Source: Entamoeba histolytica HM-1:IMSS
Lineage: Eukaryota; Evosea; Mastigamoebida; Endamoebidae
Length of the DNA stretch: 64,000 nucleotides
Assembly (NCBI RefSeq): GCF_000208925.1
Contig: NW_001914924.1
Coordinates: 1-64,000 of the forward strand
Reading direction: 5' to 3'
Below the pieces are notes generated by a model. That model was not told where the DNA came from. It ran no database searches and worked only from the letters and a program-made list of their open reading frames with translations. Below, in pieces: positions 1-10,220 of this stretch; position 1 is the stretch's first letter, and the number at the start of each line of letters is the position of its first letter. Both the position numbers and the translations under genes were made by a program.

Positions 1-636
1 GGTCTTATTAATGCAGGATTTGGTGAATATTCAATTGAACCATCAAATGAAAATATTCCATTATTAATTGCTTCTTTTTATCCCTTGTTTGAACCATTCT
101 TTAATAATAATATAATTTATCCAAAATATCTTCAATATTTATCAGTTGCCACTTTAAAGAAAAGAATGTATTATTCTTATAATTATACTACAAAACAATA
201 TGAAAAATGTGATGCAAATCTTATATTATCACTACCAGGTCAACAATTTTATTGTCAAGAATCAATTCCTATTCAATTACCTTCATTACTCCCTCCAATT
301 CAATTTGTTTATGAAATTGTTCCAAATAATACATCATTTCTTTTTAGCTCTTTAAAAGTGAATGAAGATGGTGAAAGAGTTCTTAGAGTTAAAGATGCTC
401 CTCTTATTGATTATTATAATGACCTTCCTGACTTTTATTCTTCTAATTCAATCATTCAAAAAATGGAACAATCTATCAAAAATACTTTAGACTGGATGAC
501 TTCTATTGCTAGAACAAATTATAGAACTCCAATTGATACTCAAATTGTTAAATTACTTATTTATGCTTTTCAAAATTCTAATGATATTAAAATGAAAATT
601 ATTGCAGAATCTGTTAATATTTTAATAAATGAATGA
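1..636 (+). CDS. C-terminal part of an unrecognised protein (5' end outside window)
   Basis: The frame is open from base 1 to the TGA at 634-636, giving at least 211 residues, so the gene starts before the window. No ATG lies near the left edge of this frame, which supports a truncated view rather than a short gene. The protein has no transmembrane segment or repeat that I can see. It holds a proline/leucine-rich stretch (PIQLPSLLPPIQFVYEI) and a charged helical end (QIVKLLIYAFQNSNDIKMKI). I do not recognise the family. The next gene on the same strand starts 67 bases downstream. Confidence 0.7.
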   Translation, partial: GLINAGFGEYSIEPSNENIPLLIASFYPLFEPFFNNNIIYPKYLQYLSVATLKKRMYYSYNYTTKQYEKCDANLILSLPGQQFYCQESIPIQLPSLLPPIQFVYEIVPNNTSFLFSSLKVNEDGERVLRVKDAPLIDYYNDLPDFYSSNSIIQKMEQSIKNTLDWMTSIARTNYRTPIDTQIVKLLIYAFQNSNDIKMKIIAESVNILINE

Positions 637-703
637 ATTTGAATAAAACTTACTTTAACGTAGTTATAATTTAATTAATTTAATAAACTGTTTATATAAC
701 AAA

Positions 704-1771
704 ATGACAATAAAAAAAAAGAAAAACTTTACATCTAACTTATTTATTCCATCAAAGAAATATCTTATGTCACACTCACAAGTTGACCCATATTCAATGA
801 TGATTATTTCAAAATACTTTGCTACAATTGATGAATTTAAAAATATCCAAATGGTAAACAAAAAATATTCAAATTTAATGTCAAAGTTTCATTATAACCC
901 AGTTTCATTAACAATAAAAACAAAAAAGTATTTTCCTAAACTTCAAACCCTCTGTTTATACAATAGAAAAGATGAATTATTTGATGACAGAAGAATTAAA
1001 ACAATAAAAATCTTTTATGAAGTATCATATGAAGAGTATAACAAAAAAGTAAAAGATAAAGTTCATTATTGTCATGTTTATTATTCATCAAGAGATTTAG
1101 ATACTTTTGGTAAGAATATACCAACAAAAGTATGTGAAATAAAAGAATATTGTTTTTCTGAATTTGATTTAAAAAAAAATTGTTTGATTATACCAACAAA
1201 TATAACTTCATTAAAAGCAAGTAGTTTTTCAGATTGTTTAAATTTAACTCATATCTCTATACCATCTTCTGTTGTATCAATTGGAAGACAATGTTTTAGT
1301 AATTGTTATGAATTAGAATCTATTTCATTACCTTCATCAGTTTCTTTTTTAGGTTCTGATTGTTTTTCTAATTGTTATAATCTTACAGGAGTAACTATTT
1401 CATCATCTATAGATCGACTTGGGTCATATATATTTTGGGATTGTTATAACTTAAAAGAACTGGAAATTCCTAACGTCTTAATAACATTAAACCAAAAAGT
1501 GTTATTTGGAGATATTGTATTAAATGGACTTTTACTTCCTAATTCAGTTAAACGCCTAAATAAACATAATTTTATTACTCAAACTTCACTAACTTCTTTT
1601 GAAATTCCAAACTCATTTACAGGAATTGGTACTTATTGTTTTTCAGAATGTACAAACTTAACTCAACTATCAATTCCTTCTACTATTTGTTATTTTGGTC
1701 AGTCATGTTTTAAAGGATGTTCTTCTCATTTAAAAATTATTGGAAATGTTCCACAAAATCTATTTATTTAG
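704..1771 (+). CDS. BspA-like leucine-rich-repeat protein
   Basis: A 355-residue protein of the BspA/TpLRR (LRR_5) type, one of the largest gene families in Entamoeba. The first third carries the Entamoeba-specific head with DPYSMMIISKYF. From about residue 150 there are roughly 23-residue repeats with the pattern SFSDCLNLTHISIPSSV...IG..CFSNC, with the cysteines and asparagines of this class. The first ATG (704) gives 21 extra residues (basic, MTIKKKKN...) before the internal ATG at 767 (MSHSQVDPYSM), which is the more usual start for the family, so the start is uncertain. There is no signal peptide; some family members are nevertheless reported at the surface. A shorter paralogue lies at 58288-59139. 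Confidence 0.9.
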   Translation: MTIKKKKNFTSNLFIPSKKYLMSHSQVDPYSMMIISKYFATIDEFKNIQMVNKKYSNLMSKFHYNPVSLTIKTKKYFPKLQTLCLYNRKDELFDDRRIKTIKIFYEVSYEEYNKKVKDKVHYCHVYYSSRDLDTFGKNIPTKVCEIKEYCFSEFDLKKNCLIIPTNITSLKASSFSDCLNLTHISIPSSVVSIGRQCFSNCYELESISLPSSVSFLGSDCFSNCYNLTGVTISSSIDRLGSYIFWDCYNLKELEIPNVLITLNQKVLFGDIVLNGLLLPNSVKRLNKHNFITQTSLTSFEIPNSFTGIGTYCFSECTNLTQLSIPSTICYFGQSCFKGCSSHLKIIGNVPQNLFI

Positions 1772-1931
1772 TCTTAATACTTTATTTTTTATTACTTTAT
1801 TTGTTCAATAAAATTAAAAATAATAAAATATTTTACTACTTCTAAATATTATTTGTTATTTAAATCAATATAAATAATATTATGAAAAGAAGTTCATTTT
1901 TAAATGACAAATTGGAGAGAGTTAAAGACAT

Positions 1932-2723
1932 TTAATTTTCTTCAAAACTTTGATAACCAAAGCCTAGAGCTGTTGTCTTCGGAGAGTGTTGTTGAGGCAT
2001 AATAAAATGGAATTGTTTTTTCTCAATTATTGGTAAATCATCTTCACTTATTGAAGAAAGATCTTTCAACTTAGATGAAGAGAGAGGTTTAATTTCAGTA
2101 GTTACATTTGTTTGTTCAAAAATATTTTGGTTTAAGTTAATACTATTCTGTTTTTTTTCTAATGATGAAATATTAACAATCTTCTTGAAATTTGGTGTTT
2201 GGTTTTGAACGACACTTTGTTGTTTTTGTAGGCTTATACCTTCATAGTTTTGTTCATTGATAGTAGTTACTTTTTCTTTAGCTACAATGTCATTTGAAAT
2301 ATGAGGAAAGTCTGTTGATTTTACTGGAGTTGTGTCAATATCTCCAGGTTGAATTAATACTGTTGTACCAGGTCCATCATTTAAGTCATCATTTTCAAAA
2401 TCTGGAGGTAATGAGTAAGAAGACTTATTTTCTTGGCTTAAAAAGTCAAAAGAATATTTTGGTGAATTTATTGAGAACTTTCTTGATTGTTCTTGTTGTG
2501 GAAATTCTTCAACTATTTTCCCATTTACTAAATGGATTTTACCAAATTTTGGTCTAAACCCAAAATCTATATTAGATGGAATAGATGGACATGATTCAAT
2601 CTCATCATTAAAATCATTCATCTCAAATATAAATTTTCTTTTAGAAGGTATTTCTTGGATAAATTCTTGTTTTTTCTGATTTTTTATTTTAACTTGACTA
2701 TCAATCCCTTTATAAAGTGACAT
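1932..2723 (-). CDS. Hypothetical polar, low-complexity protein
   Basis: A 263-residue protein starting at an ATG, rich in Ser, Asn, Gln, Lys and Glu with many short prolines (QEQSRKFSINSPKYSFDF, PSIPSNIDFGF). It looks intrinsically disordered. No membrane segment, signal peptide or catalytic motif is seen. I do not recognise it. The gene points away from its right-hand neighbour's 5' end and converges with the BspA-like gene on its left, with about 160 bases between the stops. Confidence 0.75.
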   Translation of the reverse strand: MSLYKGIDSQVKIKNQKKQEFIQEIPSKRKFIFEMNDFNDEIESCPSIPSNIDFGFRPKFGKIHLVNGKIVEEFPQQEQSRKFSINSPKYSFDFLSQENKSSYSLPPDFENDDLNDGPGTTVLIQPGDIDTTPVKSTDFPHISNDIVAKEKVTTINEQNYEGISLQKQQSVVQNQTPNFKKIVNISSLEKKQNSINLNQNIFEQTNVTTEIKPLSSSKLKDLSSISEDDLPIIEKKQFHFIMPQQHSPKTTALGFGYQSFEEN

Positions 2724-2895
2724 TCTGTAATTCTTAGTGAATTTTTTACTTCTAAAGAATTATATTCAAACAAAAATCAAATCTACTTTTTGTTACATAA
2801 CAACTAATTTTTTTTTTATAGAATCATTCTTCAATTTTATTGAAATAATAAATAAATAATATAGTAAATTATATAATTAAAAAAGAGAAAATGAA

Positions 2896-4617
2896 TTAAA
2901 ACTTCACACTTGTAACAGAAGGTATATCAACAAAACACCTCTTGATTGATTGAGGGATTTTCATTTGTAAGTTATTACACTCAGTAACACAAAGCTCTTC
3001 TAAATTACCATTTTTAAGATTGTCAAGGGCTACTATATCTTTACATCCATATACCATAAGAAAGCGTAATTGATGAGGGAGAACAATCCTACGAACTTTC
3101 TCACAAACAATAATACTTAACTTCTCAAGTTTTCTAAACTTAGTCATATCCATTTGTTTCTTAGAACTTCCCATTAAAATTCTTAATGAGGTTAAAGTTG
3201 TTGGAAACAAATCAATGTTAATTGGTAATTTTGATATGTCTAGTCTTTGAAGATTTGGTAAAGAAAGCATTGAAACACTTATTTCTGTTGATAAAATTTG
3301 AACTGACTTAGGAAGTTGTAATGTAGAAGTACGATTTGAAGTTCCTAGTTCAACAATTTCCAAACCATCATTTAATTGAACTTGAAGTTCTGAGTCACTT
3401 AAAGAAAAATGAGAAACAGAACTAGGACAAACGAATGTTGTATGAATAGCACATGACTTTATTTCTATGTTTTTAAGATTTTTATTAGAGAATAAGATTG
3501 GATTTAAATCACAATTTTCTAGTTTAAGTTCTTTTAAAGGAATATCATCAATATTGGAAATAGAATAACCTATAGTATTCATTTTTAAAGAAGTAACTGA
3601 AGTTGGTATATTTATCTTAATATTTTGTGCTTTACCTTCTATTTGTAAATTTTGAATATGGGTATATGTTGTTAAATCAATACCAGTCATCCACTTTGGA
3701 ACTCTTTCATATATTACAATATTTGAGGCTAATGTATTTTCCATAAGTTCTTCAAATAAATTCATTGAACCAACAGTTTCTACTTTAACAGATAATCCTT
3801 CATGTTGTAAGATGGTTGTTTGAAGACGTGTATATTCAGTCATTGTTGAGTCATACTCACAACAAACAATAACATTACTTGACATTACTTCTTTTACAAT
3901 ATCTACATTATCTTCTGAATATAATAAAATTACATTGACTATGCATTGAAGTTCTCTAAAGATTGGTGCAAGTAAAATTGCTGTTGATTGTTCACAATTT
4001 ACTGATAGTAATTGAAGACGAGGAAGTAATTTTAATTCTTGTAGTCTTGAAAATCGTTGAAAATGAACTTTAGATTTAGGAGCATAATCAAATGTTTCAT
4101 TTTGAGTGAATGTAATAGAAAGATATTTTAATGAAATCATTTCAGAAAAATGAATCTCTGGAGGAAAGTCAAACGCTTCTTCATCAATTTTAATTGATAA
4201 AGAAACAAGTTTTGAAGCGATTGATTTGATTAAAGCGAAATGTTCTTTTATATTTAAAGGTTCTTCATTTTCTTTAATCTCAATAAAAGGGTAATGAGTA
4301 AAAACATTCTCTGGCAAAATACGAACAGTGTCAGTATCACATTGAATACAATTTGCTTGAGGAAAATATTTTAATACTTTTAATAAAGAAAGAGTTCTAG
4401 TAACAGTTAATTCAATTGGTGTCATAGTAAATGGAGATATAAAAGGTAGTAAGGTTGTTGATAAAGTATCAAATGTTTCTTTACAATTTTTAGAAATAAA
4501 AACAAATTGAGTAATTGTAGATAAGTCATGAATATATTCAGCAATGACAGCAAATTCATTTAAAGTAAAATGAGGACGTTCATGTTCTAAATATTCAATG
4601 TGTTCTACAACTTCCAT
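2896..4617 (-). CDS. Leucine-rich-repeat protein of Entamoeba type
   Basis: A 573-residue protein starting at an ATG. The N-terminus (LNEFAVIAEYIHDLSTITQFVFISKNC) resembles the helical head found in many Entamoeba LRR proteins, where it functions like an F-box-type cap. The rest is built of irregular leucine-rich repeats, best seen as SLKYLSITF, NLQRLDISKLPINIDL, TLTSLRIL and KLEKLSIIV, up to NLEELCVTECNNLQMKIP at the end. Such proteins are cytosolic or surface-associated scaffolds of unknown partner. It differs from the BspA type in lacking the CFSNC-like repeats. Confidence 0.85.
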   Translation of the reverse strand: MEVVEHIEYLEHERPHFTLNEFAVIAEYIHDLSTITQFVFISKNCKETFDTLSTTLLPFISPFTMTPIELTVTRTLSLLKVLKYFPQANCIQCDTDTVRILPENVFTHYPFIEIKENEEPLNIKEHFALIKSIASKLVSLSIKIDEEAFDFPPEIHFSEMISLKYLSITFTQNETFDYAPKSKVHFQRFSRLQELKLLPRLQLLSVNCEQSTAILLAPIFRELQCIVNVILLYSEDNVDIVKEVMSSNVIVCCEYDSTMTEYTRLQTTILQHEGLSVKVETVGSMNLFEELMENTLASNIVIYERVPKWMTGIDLTTYTHIQNLQIEGKAQNIKINIPTSVTSLKMNTIGYSISNIDDIPLKELKLENCDLNPILFSNKNLKNIEIKSCAIHTTFVCPSSVSHFSLSDSELQVQLNDGLEIVELGTSNRTSTLQLPKSVQILSTEISVSMLSLPNLQRLDISKLPINIDLFPTTLTSLRILMGSSKKQMDMTKFRKLEKLSIIVCEKVRRIVLPHQLRFLMVYGCKDIVALDNLKNGNLEELCVTECNNLQMKIPQSIKRCFVDIPSVTSVKF

Positions 4618-4717
4618 TTATTTAATATTTAAGATTTTTATAATTTTTTAAAACAAAAATTATAAAAAGAATTATAAAATAACAATTTCCTAATAGTTTT
4701 ATTTTTTAAAAGTGAAT

Positions 4718-7700
4718 TTACTTACATTGAATGTGATAAAATACACCATTTTTAACAATGAATTTATCACCACTTTTAATTGCTCTTTCACAAACACCAC
4801 ATTTGGTATTTATTGTTTGAGTTTCAAATCTAGTAGAAAGAATTGGTTGATATGTTCTTAATCCCATCTCTTTAAAACGAAGACTAAAATATTCTGTTGC
4901 TGCACATGGAACACTTTTCTGTAATAAAGGGATAAGAATATTTGAAGGTAGAGAATCAATCAAATAAGTGTAGATATTAAAATGAATTCTTGATGAAATT
5001 TTAGGAGATTTAATTCCAAGCCATTGGTCATGTTCAGTAGAAATATATGGTGGAATTTGCTTATAAAATAAATTAAAAATAAGTACATTATATTTAATTG
5101 GTGCTTGCATTAAATCTAATTCTTTCATTAAAACACCTAATAATGGAGAAGTAACTCCATCTGGTGCCATAGAAATACAATAATAAATGGTTTCTGTTAA
5201 AACACATTTTTTTTCTTCACAAAATGGTTTAAATGATTTTCTAATACTACGAACTTCATCTTCACAATAGTCTTTATCAAAGAATAGTGTTAAATCATTT
5301 TCAAATAATTCAAAATAATTTTTATTCTTTTTATATTCTTCAATAAATACTTTTAAATATTCTAATAATCCTTTATATTTACTATTTAAATAAATTAATC
5401 GTGCTCTAATTCTCCAATTAATATTTTCCATTTGTTTTAGTTTCTTTTGATAATAAGGAGAATCATTTAATATATTTATTAATTTTTCTTTTGCATTAAT
5501 ATCATCTTCTCCAGGTAATCCAGTATATTCAAGGTAATAATCAATAATTATATCAGTATTATTTGGTATTTGTTCAATATAATATATCATAAATGCTAAA
5601 AACTGTTTATAATATTGTAAGTCATTACTACATTTCCTATGAAGAAATAATTTAAAACATTCTATTGGTAATTGTTCTGGTTGTACTGTTTGTAAGAATG
5701 TTTCAACACATCCTAAAGGTATTGCATTATAAGAGTCTAATAATTTAATGATTGTGTAATGAATTAATTTAGTATTTTTTTGTAATTGTAAATAAAGAAT
5801 TAACTCTAATTCTACTGTTCCAATTGATGGAGTTAAAAATGGTTGATACACATTTTTTAATTGTGGTAAATAAAACTTAAATTGATTTAATAATGTACTT
5901 CTATTTGAGACACCAACAGTATTACCAAAACGATCATTCAAAGTAGTAATAAAATTAAATAAATCATCTTCAACTCTTAAAATCATTCCAGTTTCACCTA
6001 AAGTAGTGTCTTGACCATTTGAGTAAAATTTTCGAATAACAGAAATAAAATGATCAATTCCTTTTTCTTGAGATACTGAAAATGCTATTGGACAACTAAT
6101 TGGATAACATTCCCATGATAAAACGTTCGTTATCTTTTCTAACTGACTTGCGATTTGTGGATATTCTTCAATTAAACAAATACATTTATTTAATAAATTT
6201 AAAGGTACTTTTACACCTAATGATGCCATAGAATGTGTGTATTGAACATATTCAACAAAACACCAATTAACCAACCAATCAGGTGCTTTTTCATTTTGAT
6301 ATTGATCTAATAATCCAGTTAAATATAATATCTTCATTCGTTTAGATGCTTCATTATTAACCATTGAATTTTTTGACACTTCCCATGCTTCTAATAAACT
6401 TAGTACTACCTTTGGTGGTAAATAAGAATCTTTTCCTCCAAATATTCTAAACAAAATAATTTGAAGTTCTTTACTTCCATCTATTATCGGTGAATATAAT
6501 AATCTTTTAAATGATGTAATTACAATTTCTTGAAATGCTATTGCTAATGGGTCATTAATTTCTCCATTCCATTGTCGATTTTTAGCAATTGAAACAAGTG
6601 CATCTAATCTTAATAATGGATCACTGAGTTTTAATCCCATAATACGAGGAACATCATCCATCAAAGTAAGAAAATCTAATAGACAACTTTCATATGGTTT
6701 TAATGCTAATTCAATTATAGAGTTATCAATATTTTTATGTTTATTAATATATTGTTTAATAGATGGTGTAATTGTATTGCTAAAGATATATAGTTGAATT
6801 AATACACATGCTGTCGCTGATGTTTTATCATCACTATCAAAATGTGCTTGATATAATGGAAGAAATGCATGTCGTGGGGGTATTGCTAAAGTAGGAATTA
6901 ATTTCTTTTTAATCATACTTGCTCTTAATTCAAGAAACATTCTCATTAAATCATTTAGTCTGTGATATAATTGTTCAGGAAATTGTTCCATTATTTTCAT
7001 TGAAATATCATTTGTACCTAATTGAAATAGAGAGTGCAGAGAATGAAACAATGAAGGACAAAAATCTCTGATGATATATTCAATGATAATACTATTTGAT
7101 AAAATATTCATTTTTGTTCTATTTAACAATTTAAGTATTTCCTCTAATGATTCACTTCTTATCACTTTTTCAATCTTGTAATTTTGATAAATTTGACTTA
7201 ATAATTCATATACTCTCAATACACATCCAGATATATCCCATTTTCTATCTTCTTCAGTACCTCGTTTATTCATTAATAACCCTTCTTCTAACCTTCCTTC
7301 AATTAATAACTGTTTATAATATTCTGTTTTGAGTGAAACAATGCACAGTCTATTACAAGGTAAACAAAATATTAAAGGAGAAATAATATTTGTTATATGT
7401 GTAAATTCAGGTCTTCTTACCATTTGTGATGGTTTATTATTGTTATTGATGATATATGACATAAAAAATCGATGTGGATTCAATTCATGAAACAATAGAA
7501 TCAATGGAGGTAATAACAATACACCATTGATTGGTGCAGTAGACTCTATTGGTACAATAGAAGTGTCAGTTAATGAAAATAATTCTGAGTTAATTTTAAC
7601 AAGAATCTGAGCGGGGGAAATACGAGTAAATGAAGGGAGTTCATTTAGTTTGATCGATTTAGATAACACTCGTCCTTTTCTCAAGCAAGGAATAACTTTT

Positions 7701-8251
7701 AATTCATTTGGAGTAATAACACAAAGACAAATATTAATGAAACATATATCTACAATGCTTTCGTTCGAATTCATCAATGTAATTTTTTGTAACACATTAC
7801 CATTAAAAGAATATTGCCCAACAGTTAATTCACATTTTGTATCTTTATCAACTCCAGCAATAACAATAGATTTCTTAAGACAAGTCATAGTGATGGTATG
7901 ATATTGAATTGCGTTAGTAGTCAATCTGACCATGGGAGTAAGAAATTGGTTTAGTGTTTGTGCTTGTGGTTGATAAATGTAGAAAACAATTCGTGATAGT
8001 TTGAGAGCTACCATTAACGAATATTCAGGAATTAAATGAATTTTATATAAAACGGGTCCTTCAGAAAAATAACGGTCTACTGACCTAGTTGTGATGTTGT
8101 ATAATAATATCCCTTGTTTAGTTGATAACATTACCATATCTTTATCTATTGTTGCTGATGATGTTATTGGATTTTCTGAAGAAAATACACCTTCTCCATA
8201 TTTCTCAATATTTATTTGTGTGATGTTGATCGGGTCAACAATTCGTTCCAT
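4718..8251 (-). CDS. VPS39/VPS3-type (TGFBRAP1-like) HOPS/CORVET tethering subunit
   Basis: A 1177-residue protein starting at an ATG. The first roughly 300 residues resemble a CNH (citron-homology) beta-propeller (GILLYNITTRSVDRYF, YSLMVALKLSRIVFYIY). A long helical middle follows, resembling a clathrin-heavy-chain-repeat solenoid. The last 30 residues form a zinc-binding motif, CGVCERAIKSGDKF...HIQC. CNH, then solenoid, then C-terminal CxxC...HxxC is the order in VPS39/VAM6 and VPS3/TGFBRAP1, which link Rab GTPases to the class C VPS core on endosomes and lysosomes. I cannot tell which of the two it is. The protein ends immediately after the last zinc ligand, as in a minimal Vps39 C-terminus. 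Confidence 0.75.
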   Translation of the reverse strand: MERIVDPINITQINIEKYGEGVFSSENPITSSATIDKDMVMLSTKQGILLYNITTRSVDRYFSEGPVLYKIHLIPEYSLMVALKLSRIVFYIYQPQAQTLNQFLTPMVRLTTNAIQYHTITMTCLKKSIVIAGVDKDTKCELTVGQYSFNGNVLQKITLMNSNESIVDICFINICLCVITPNELKVIPCLRKGRVLSKSIKLNELPSFTRISPAQILVKINSELFSLTDTSIVPIESTAPINGVLLLPPLILLFHELNPHRFFMSYIINNNNKPSQMVRRPEFTHITNIISPLIFCLPCNRLCIVSLKTEYYKQLLIEGRLEEGLLMNKRGTEEDRKWDISGCVLRVYELLSQIYQNYKIEKVIRSESLEEILKLLNRTKMNILSNSIIIEYIIRDFCPSLFHSLHSLFQLGTNDISMKIMEQFPEQLYHRLNDLMRMFLELRASMIKKKLIPTLAIPPRHAFLPLYQAHFDSDDKTSATACVLIQLYIFSNTITPSIKQYINKHKNIDNSIIELALKPYESCLLDFLTLMDDVPRIMGLKLSDPLLRLDALVSIAKNRQWNGEINDPLAIAFQEIVITSFKRLLYSPIIDGSKELQIILFRIFGGKDSYLPPKVVLSLLEAWEVSKNSMVNNEASKRMKILYLTGLLDQYQNEKAPDWLVNWCFVEYVQYTHSMASLGVKVPLNLLNKCICLIEEYPQIASQLEKITNVLSWECYPISCPIAFSVSQEKGIDHFISVIRKFYSNGQDTTLGETGMILRVEDDLFNFITTLNDRFGNTVGVSNRSTLLNQFKFYLPQLKNVYQPFLTPSIGTVELELILYLQLQKNTKLIHYTIIKLLDSYNAIPLGCVETFLQTVQPEQLPIECFKLFLHRKCSNDLQYYKQFLAFMIYYIEQIPNNTDIIIDYYLEYTGLPGEDDINAKEKLINILNDSPYYQKKLKQMENINWRIRARLIYLNSKYKGLLEYLKVFIEEYKKNKNYFELFENDLTLFFDKDYCEDEVRSIRKSFKPFCEEKKCVLTETIYYCISMAPDGVTSPLLGVLMKELDLMQAPIKYNVLIFNLFYKQIPPYISTEHDQWLGIKSPKISSRIHFNIYTYLIDSLPSNILIPLLQKSVPCAATEYFSLRFKEMGLRTYQPILSTRFETQTINTKCGVCERAIKSGDKFIVKNGVFYHIQCK

Positions 8252-8469
8252 TCTTCCTTCGTCATTTCTTAGTTCTTTTAATTTCTTAGTGCCTTTGTAC
8301 TTTTATTGTTTTATATCTCAATTTGTGTTTTTCTTTTTTCATAAAAAATATTTTCTTAGTTGAATATTGAAATAACTGAAATGAAATAAAATTAAATTTT
8401 GTTTAAATCATATAAATTAATATTTATATTATTTCGTTGTGTTAAAACCATAATATTCATTTCAATTTT

Positions 8470-9055
8470 ATGAGAATTAGTTGATTCTATTCTATTATCA
8501 GAATTGAATGTGTAAAACATTAAATCCTTCATATTTTTGAATAGTATTGCTATGTATTATATTGGTGAAGTCTAAATGAAATTTTATTGATTTTAATCTT
8601 CTTACAGATTCATTTTGTATTAATCCATTTATTGATAATATTACAGGTATTATTTCTACATATATTATTTCTCTATTGTTTCTTAATTTCTCTTGTAATT
8701 CTTTGTATTTATTTTGTGAATATAATTTAATTCTATATTCTTATCTTGACATATAGCAACATCTATAATATATCATTTCTTTTCTTTCATATTTTGTTAG
8801 TACATATTATCTTCTAGCATTGAATGAATTGTCATTAACCAATAAATCAATATTGTAAGTTATAATCATTTCATCAATATTAATACATTTTGGAGGATTA
8901 TTAAAATCAATTGCATTAAATTCATTAAAATGTGTAATTAATAAGTGTTTAAATATTTGTTTACATACATAATCATGTTTTAATATTTGATTCTTTTTCA
9001 TTACATCCTAACAGTATGTGAATAATAGATGCAATTGTTTTATAACAACATTCAT
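8470..9055 (-). mobile_element. LINE 3'-end fragment, copy A (decayed)
   Basis: Read on the minus strand this is the last part of a LINE ORF2: a zinc-knuckle remnant (C-Y-K...HILLGC), KHDYVC-like residues, a decayed PD...D endonuclease stretch and the C-terminal tail (NGLI...KNMKDLMFYTFNS). Many stops interrupt it. The 5' edge (9055) directly abuts the 23-base A-run that is the poly(T) tail of copy B. A longer, near-identical copy lies at 11505-12158. Confidence 0.8.
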
Positions 9056-9078
9056 AAAAAAAAAAAAAAAAAAAAAAA
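9056..9078. repeat. 23-base poly(A) run (poly(T) tail of the neighbouring LINE copy on the minus strand)
   Basis: A pure A-run between the two LINE fragments. On the minus strand it directly follows the conserved element end (ATTAATTGACC). The same junction at 12159-12191 has 33 A. The T-run after ATTAATTGACC also recurs at the plus-strand copy ending near 53737, so it is part of the element end. Confidence 0.9.
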
Positions 9079-9770
9079 GGTCAATTAATAGATATATCCT
9101 CAATTGGATTTTCTTCATACTGAGAAGTGATTATTTCAGTTTCTTCAATATGCTCTATTGGTGTAATAGAGTTCATTTCTAGCATGCTCGCATTAGATTG
9201 TTCTTCTTCTAATGTGCTGCCAGAATTTCCTGTATAAAACATTAAGTCTTTCATATTTTTTATTATTATTGTTCGTAGGATTTTGGGGAAGTGTAATTGT
9301 AATTTTAGTGTTTTTAATCTTCTTGCTGATTCTTTATGTATTAATCCATTTATTGATAATATTACAGGTATTATTTCTACATATATTATTTCTCTATTGT
9401 TTCTTATTTTCTCTTGTAATTCTTTGTATTTATTTATTTTATGAATATATTTTATTTCTAAATTATTATCTTGACATATAGCAACATCTATAATATTAAT
9501 ATATCATTTCTTCTCTTTCATCTTTTGATAATATATATCATGTCTTCTAGCATGGAAAGAATGGTCACTAACCAATAAATCAATATTGTAAGTTATTATC
9601 ATTTTATCATTATTAATACATTTTGGAGGATTATTAAAATCAATTGCATCAAATTCATTAAAATGTGTAATTAATATGTGTTTAAATATTTGTTTACAAA
9701 CATAATCATGTTTTGATATTTGGTTCTTCTTCATTACAGGACATCCTAACATTTTATAACAACATTCATA
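9079..9770 (-). mobile_element. LINE 3'-end fragment, copy B (endonuclease C-terminus)
   Basis: On the minus strand this encodes the cysteine/histidine knuckle (ECCYKMLGCPVMKKNQISKH, then DYVC), then the restriction-enzyme-like endonuclease of R2/EhLINE-type elements. The catalytic pattern PD-x12-D is damaged: RRHDIYYQ instead of RRPDIYYQ, then a stop before IIDVAI. A C-terminal tail and ATTAATTGACC plus T-run follow. Relative to copy A it lacks about 33 bases around the HIL part of the knuckle. Its 5' edge lies 37 bases before the ATG of the partial TFB2 gene. Confidence 0.85.
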
Positions 9771-9807
9771 ATTAAAAAAAAAATAAATAAAAAAACTTAA
9801 AAATTTA

Positions 9808-10120
9808 ATGGAAAATAATATAATAGAAAAAGACATTATTAAATATTTTCAAGTTTTACCAGAAATAGCCATGAAATCAGCATATAAATCGAAGTGGACA
9901 TGTTCAGAAATATTTCGATTATTACCTGGAATGTGTCAAAGTTTGTTATTAAGAATTATTTTTCTAACGGAAAGAATCAGCATAAATGAAATGTACAATC
10001 AATTTAAAATACCAAATGAAACAATGGATGAAGTGATTAATACAATCCATAGCATTCATATTATTGATAAAGAAGAAGAAGATGGAATTTTGTATATAAA
10101 ACTCAACAATGACTTTCAAA
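9808..10120 (+). pseudogene. Partial duplicate of TFIIH p52/TFB2 gene, cut by the scaffold gap
   Basis: The first 104 codons plus one base match the start of the complete TFB2 gene at 12915; I see no difference in the encoded protein. The sequence then enters a 100-N gap and does not continue after it: the sequence beyond the gap is a RhoGEF. It is therefore either a truncated duplicate or an assembly product. See the findings on the duplication. Confidence 0.8.
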
Positions 10121-10220
10121 NNNNNNNNNNNNNNNNNNNNNNNNNNNNNNNNNNNNNNNNNNNNNNNNNNNNNNNNNNNNNNNNNNNNNNNNNNNNNNNN
10201 NNNNNNNNNNNNNNNNNNNN
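10121..10220. other. Scaffold gap (100 N)
   Basis: Exactly 100 undetermined bases, the conventional size for a gap of unknown length. It removes the end of the TFB2 duplicate and the 5' part of the RhoGEF gene. Confidence 0.99.

Noticed and set aside
8470..9055. The 64-codon minus-strand frame in copy A as a gene
   Set aside because: It is an internal piece of a decayed LINE ORF2 with stops on both sides.
9212..9481. 89-codon plus-strand hydrophobic frame
   Set aside because: Antisense of the LINE endonuclease C-terminus.
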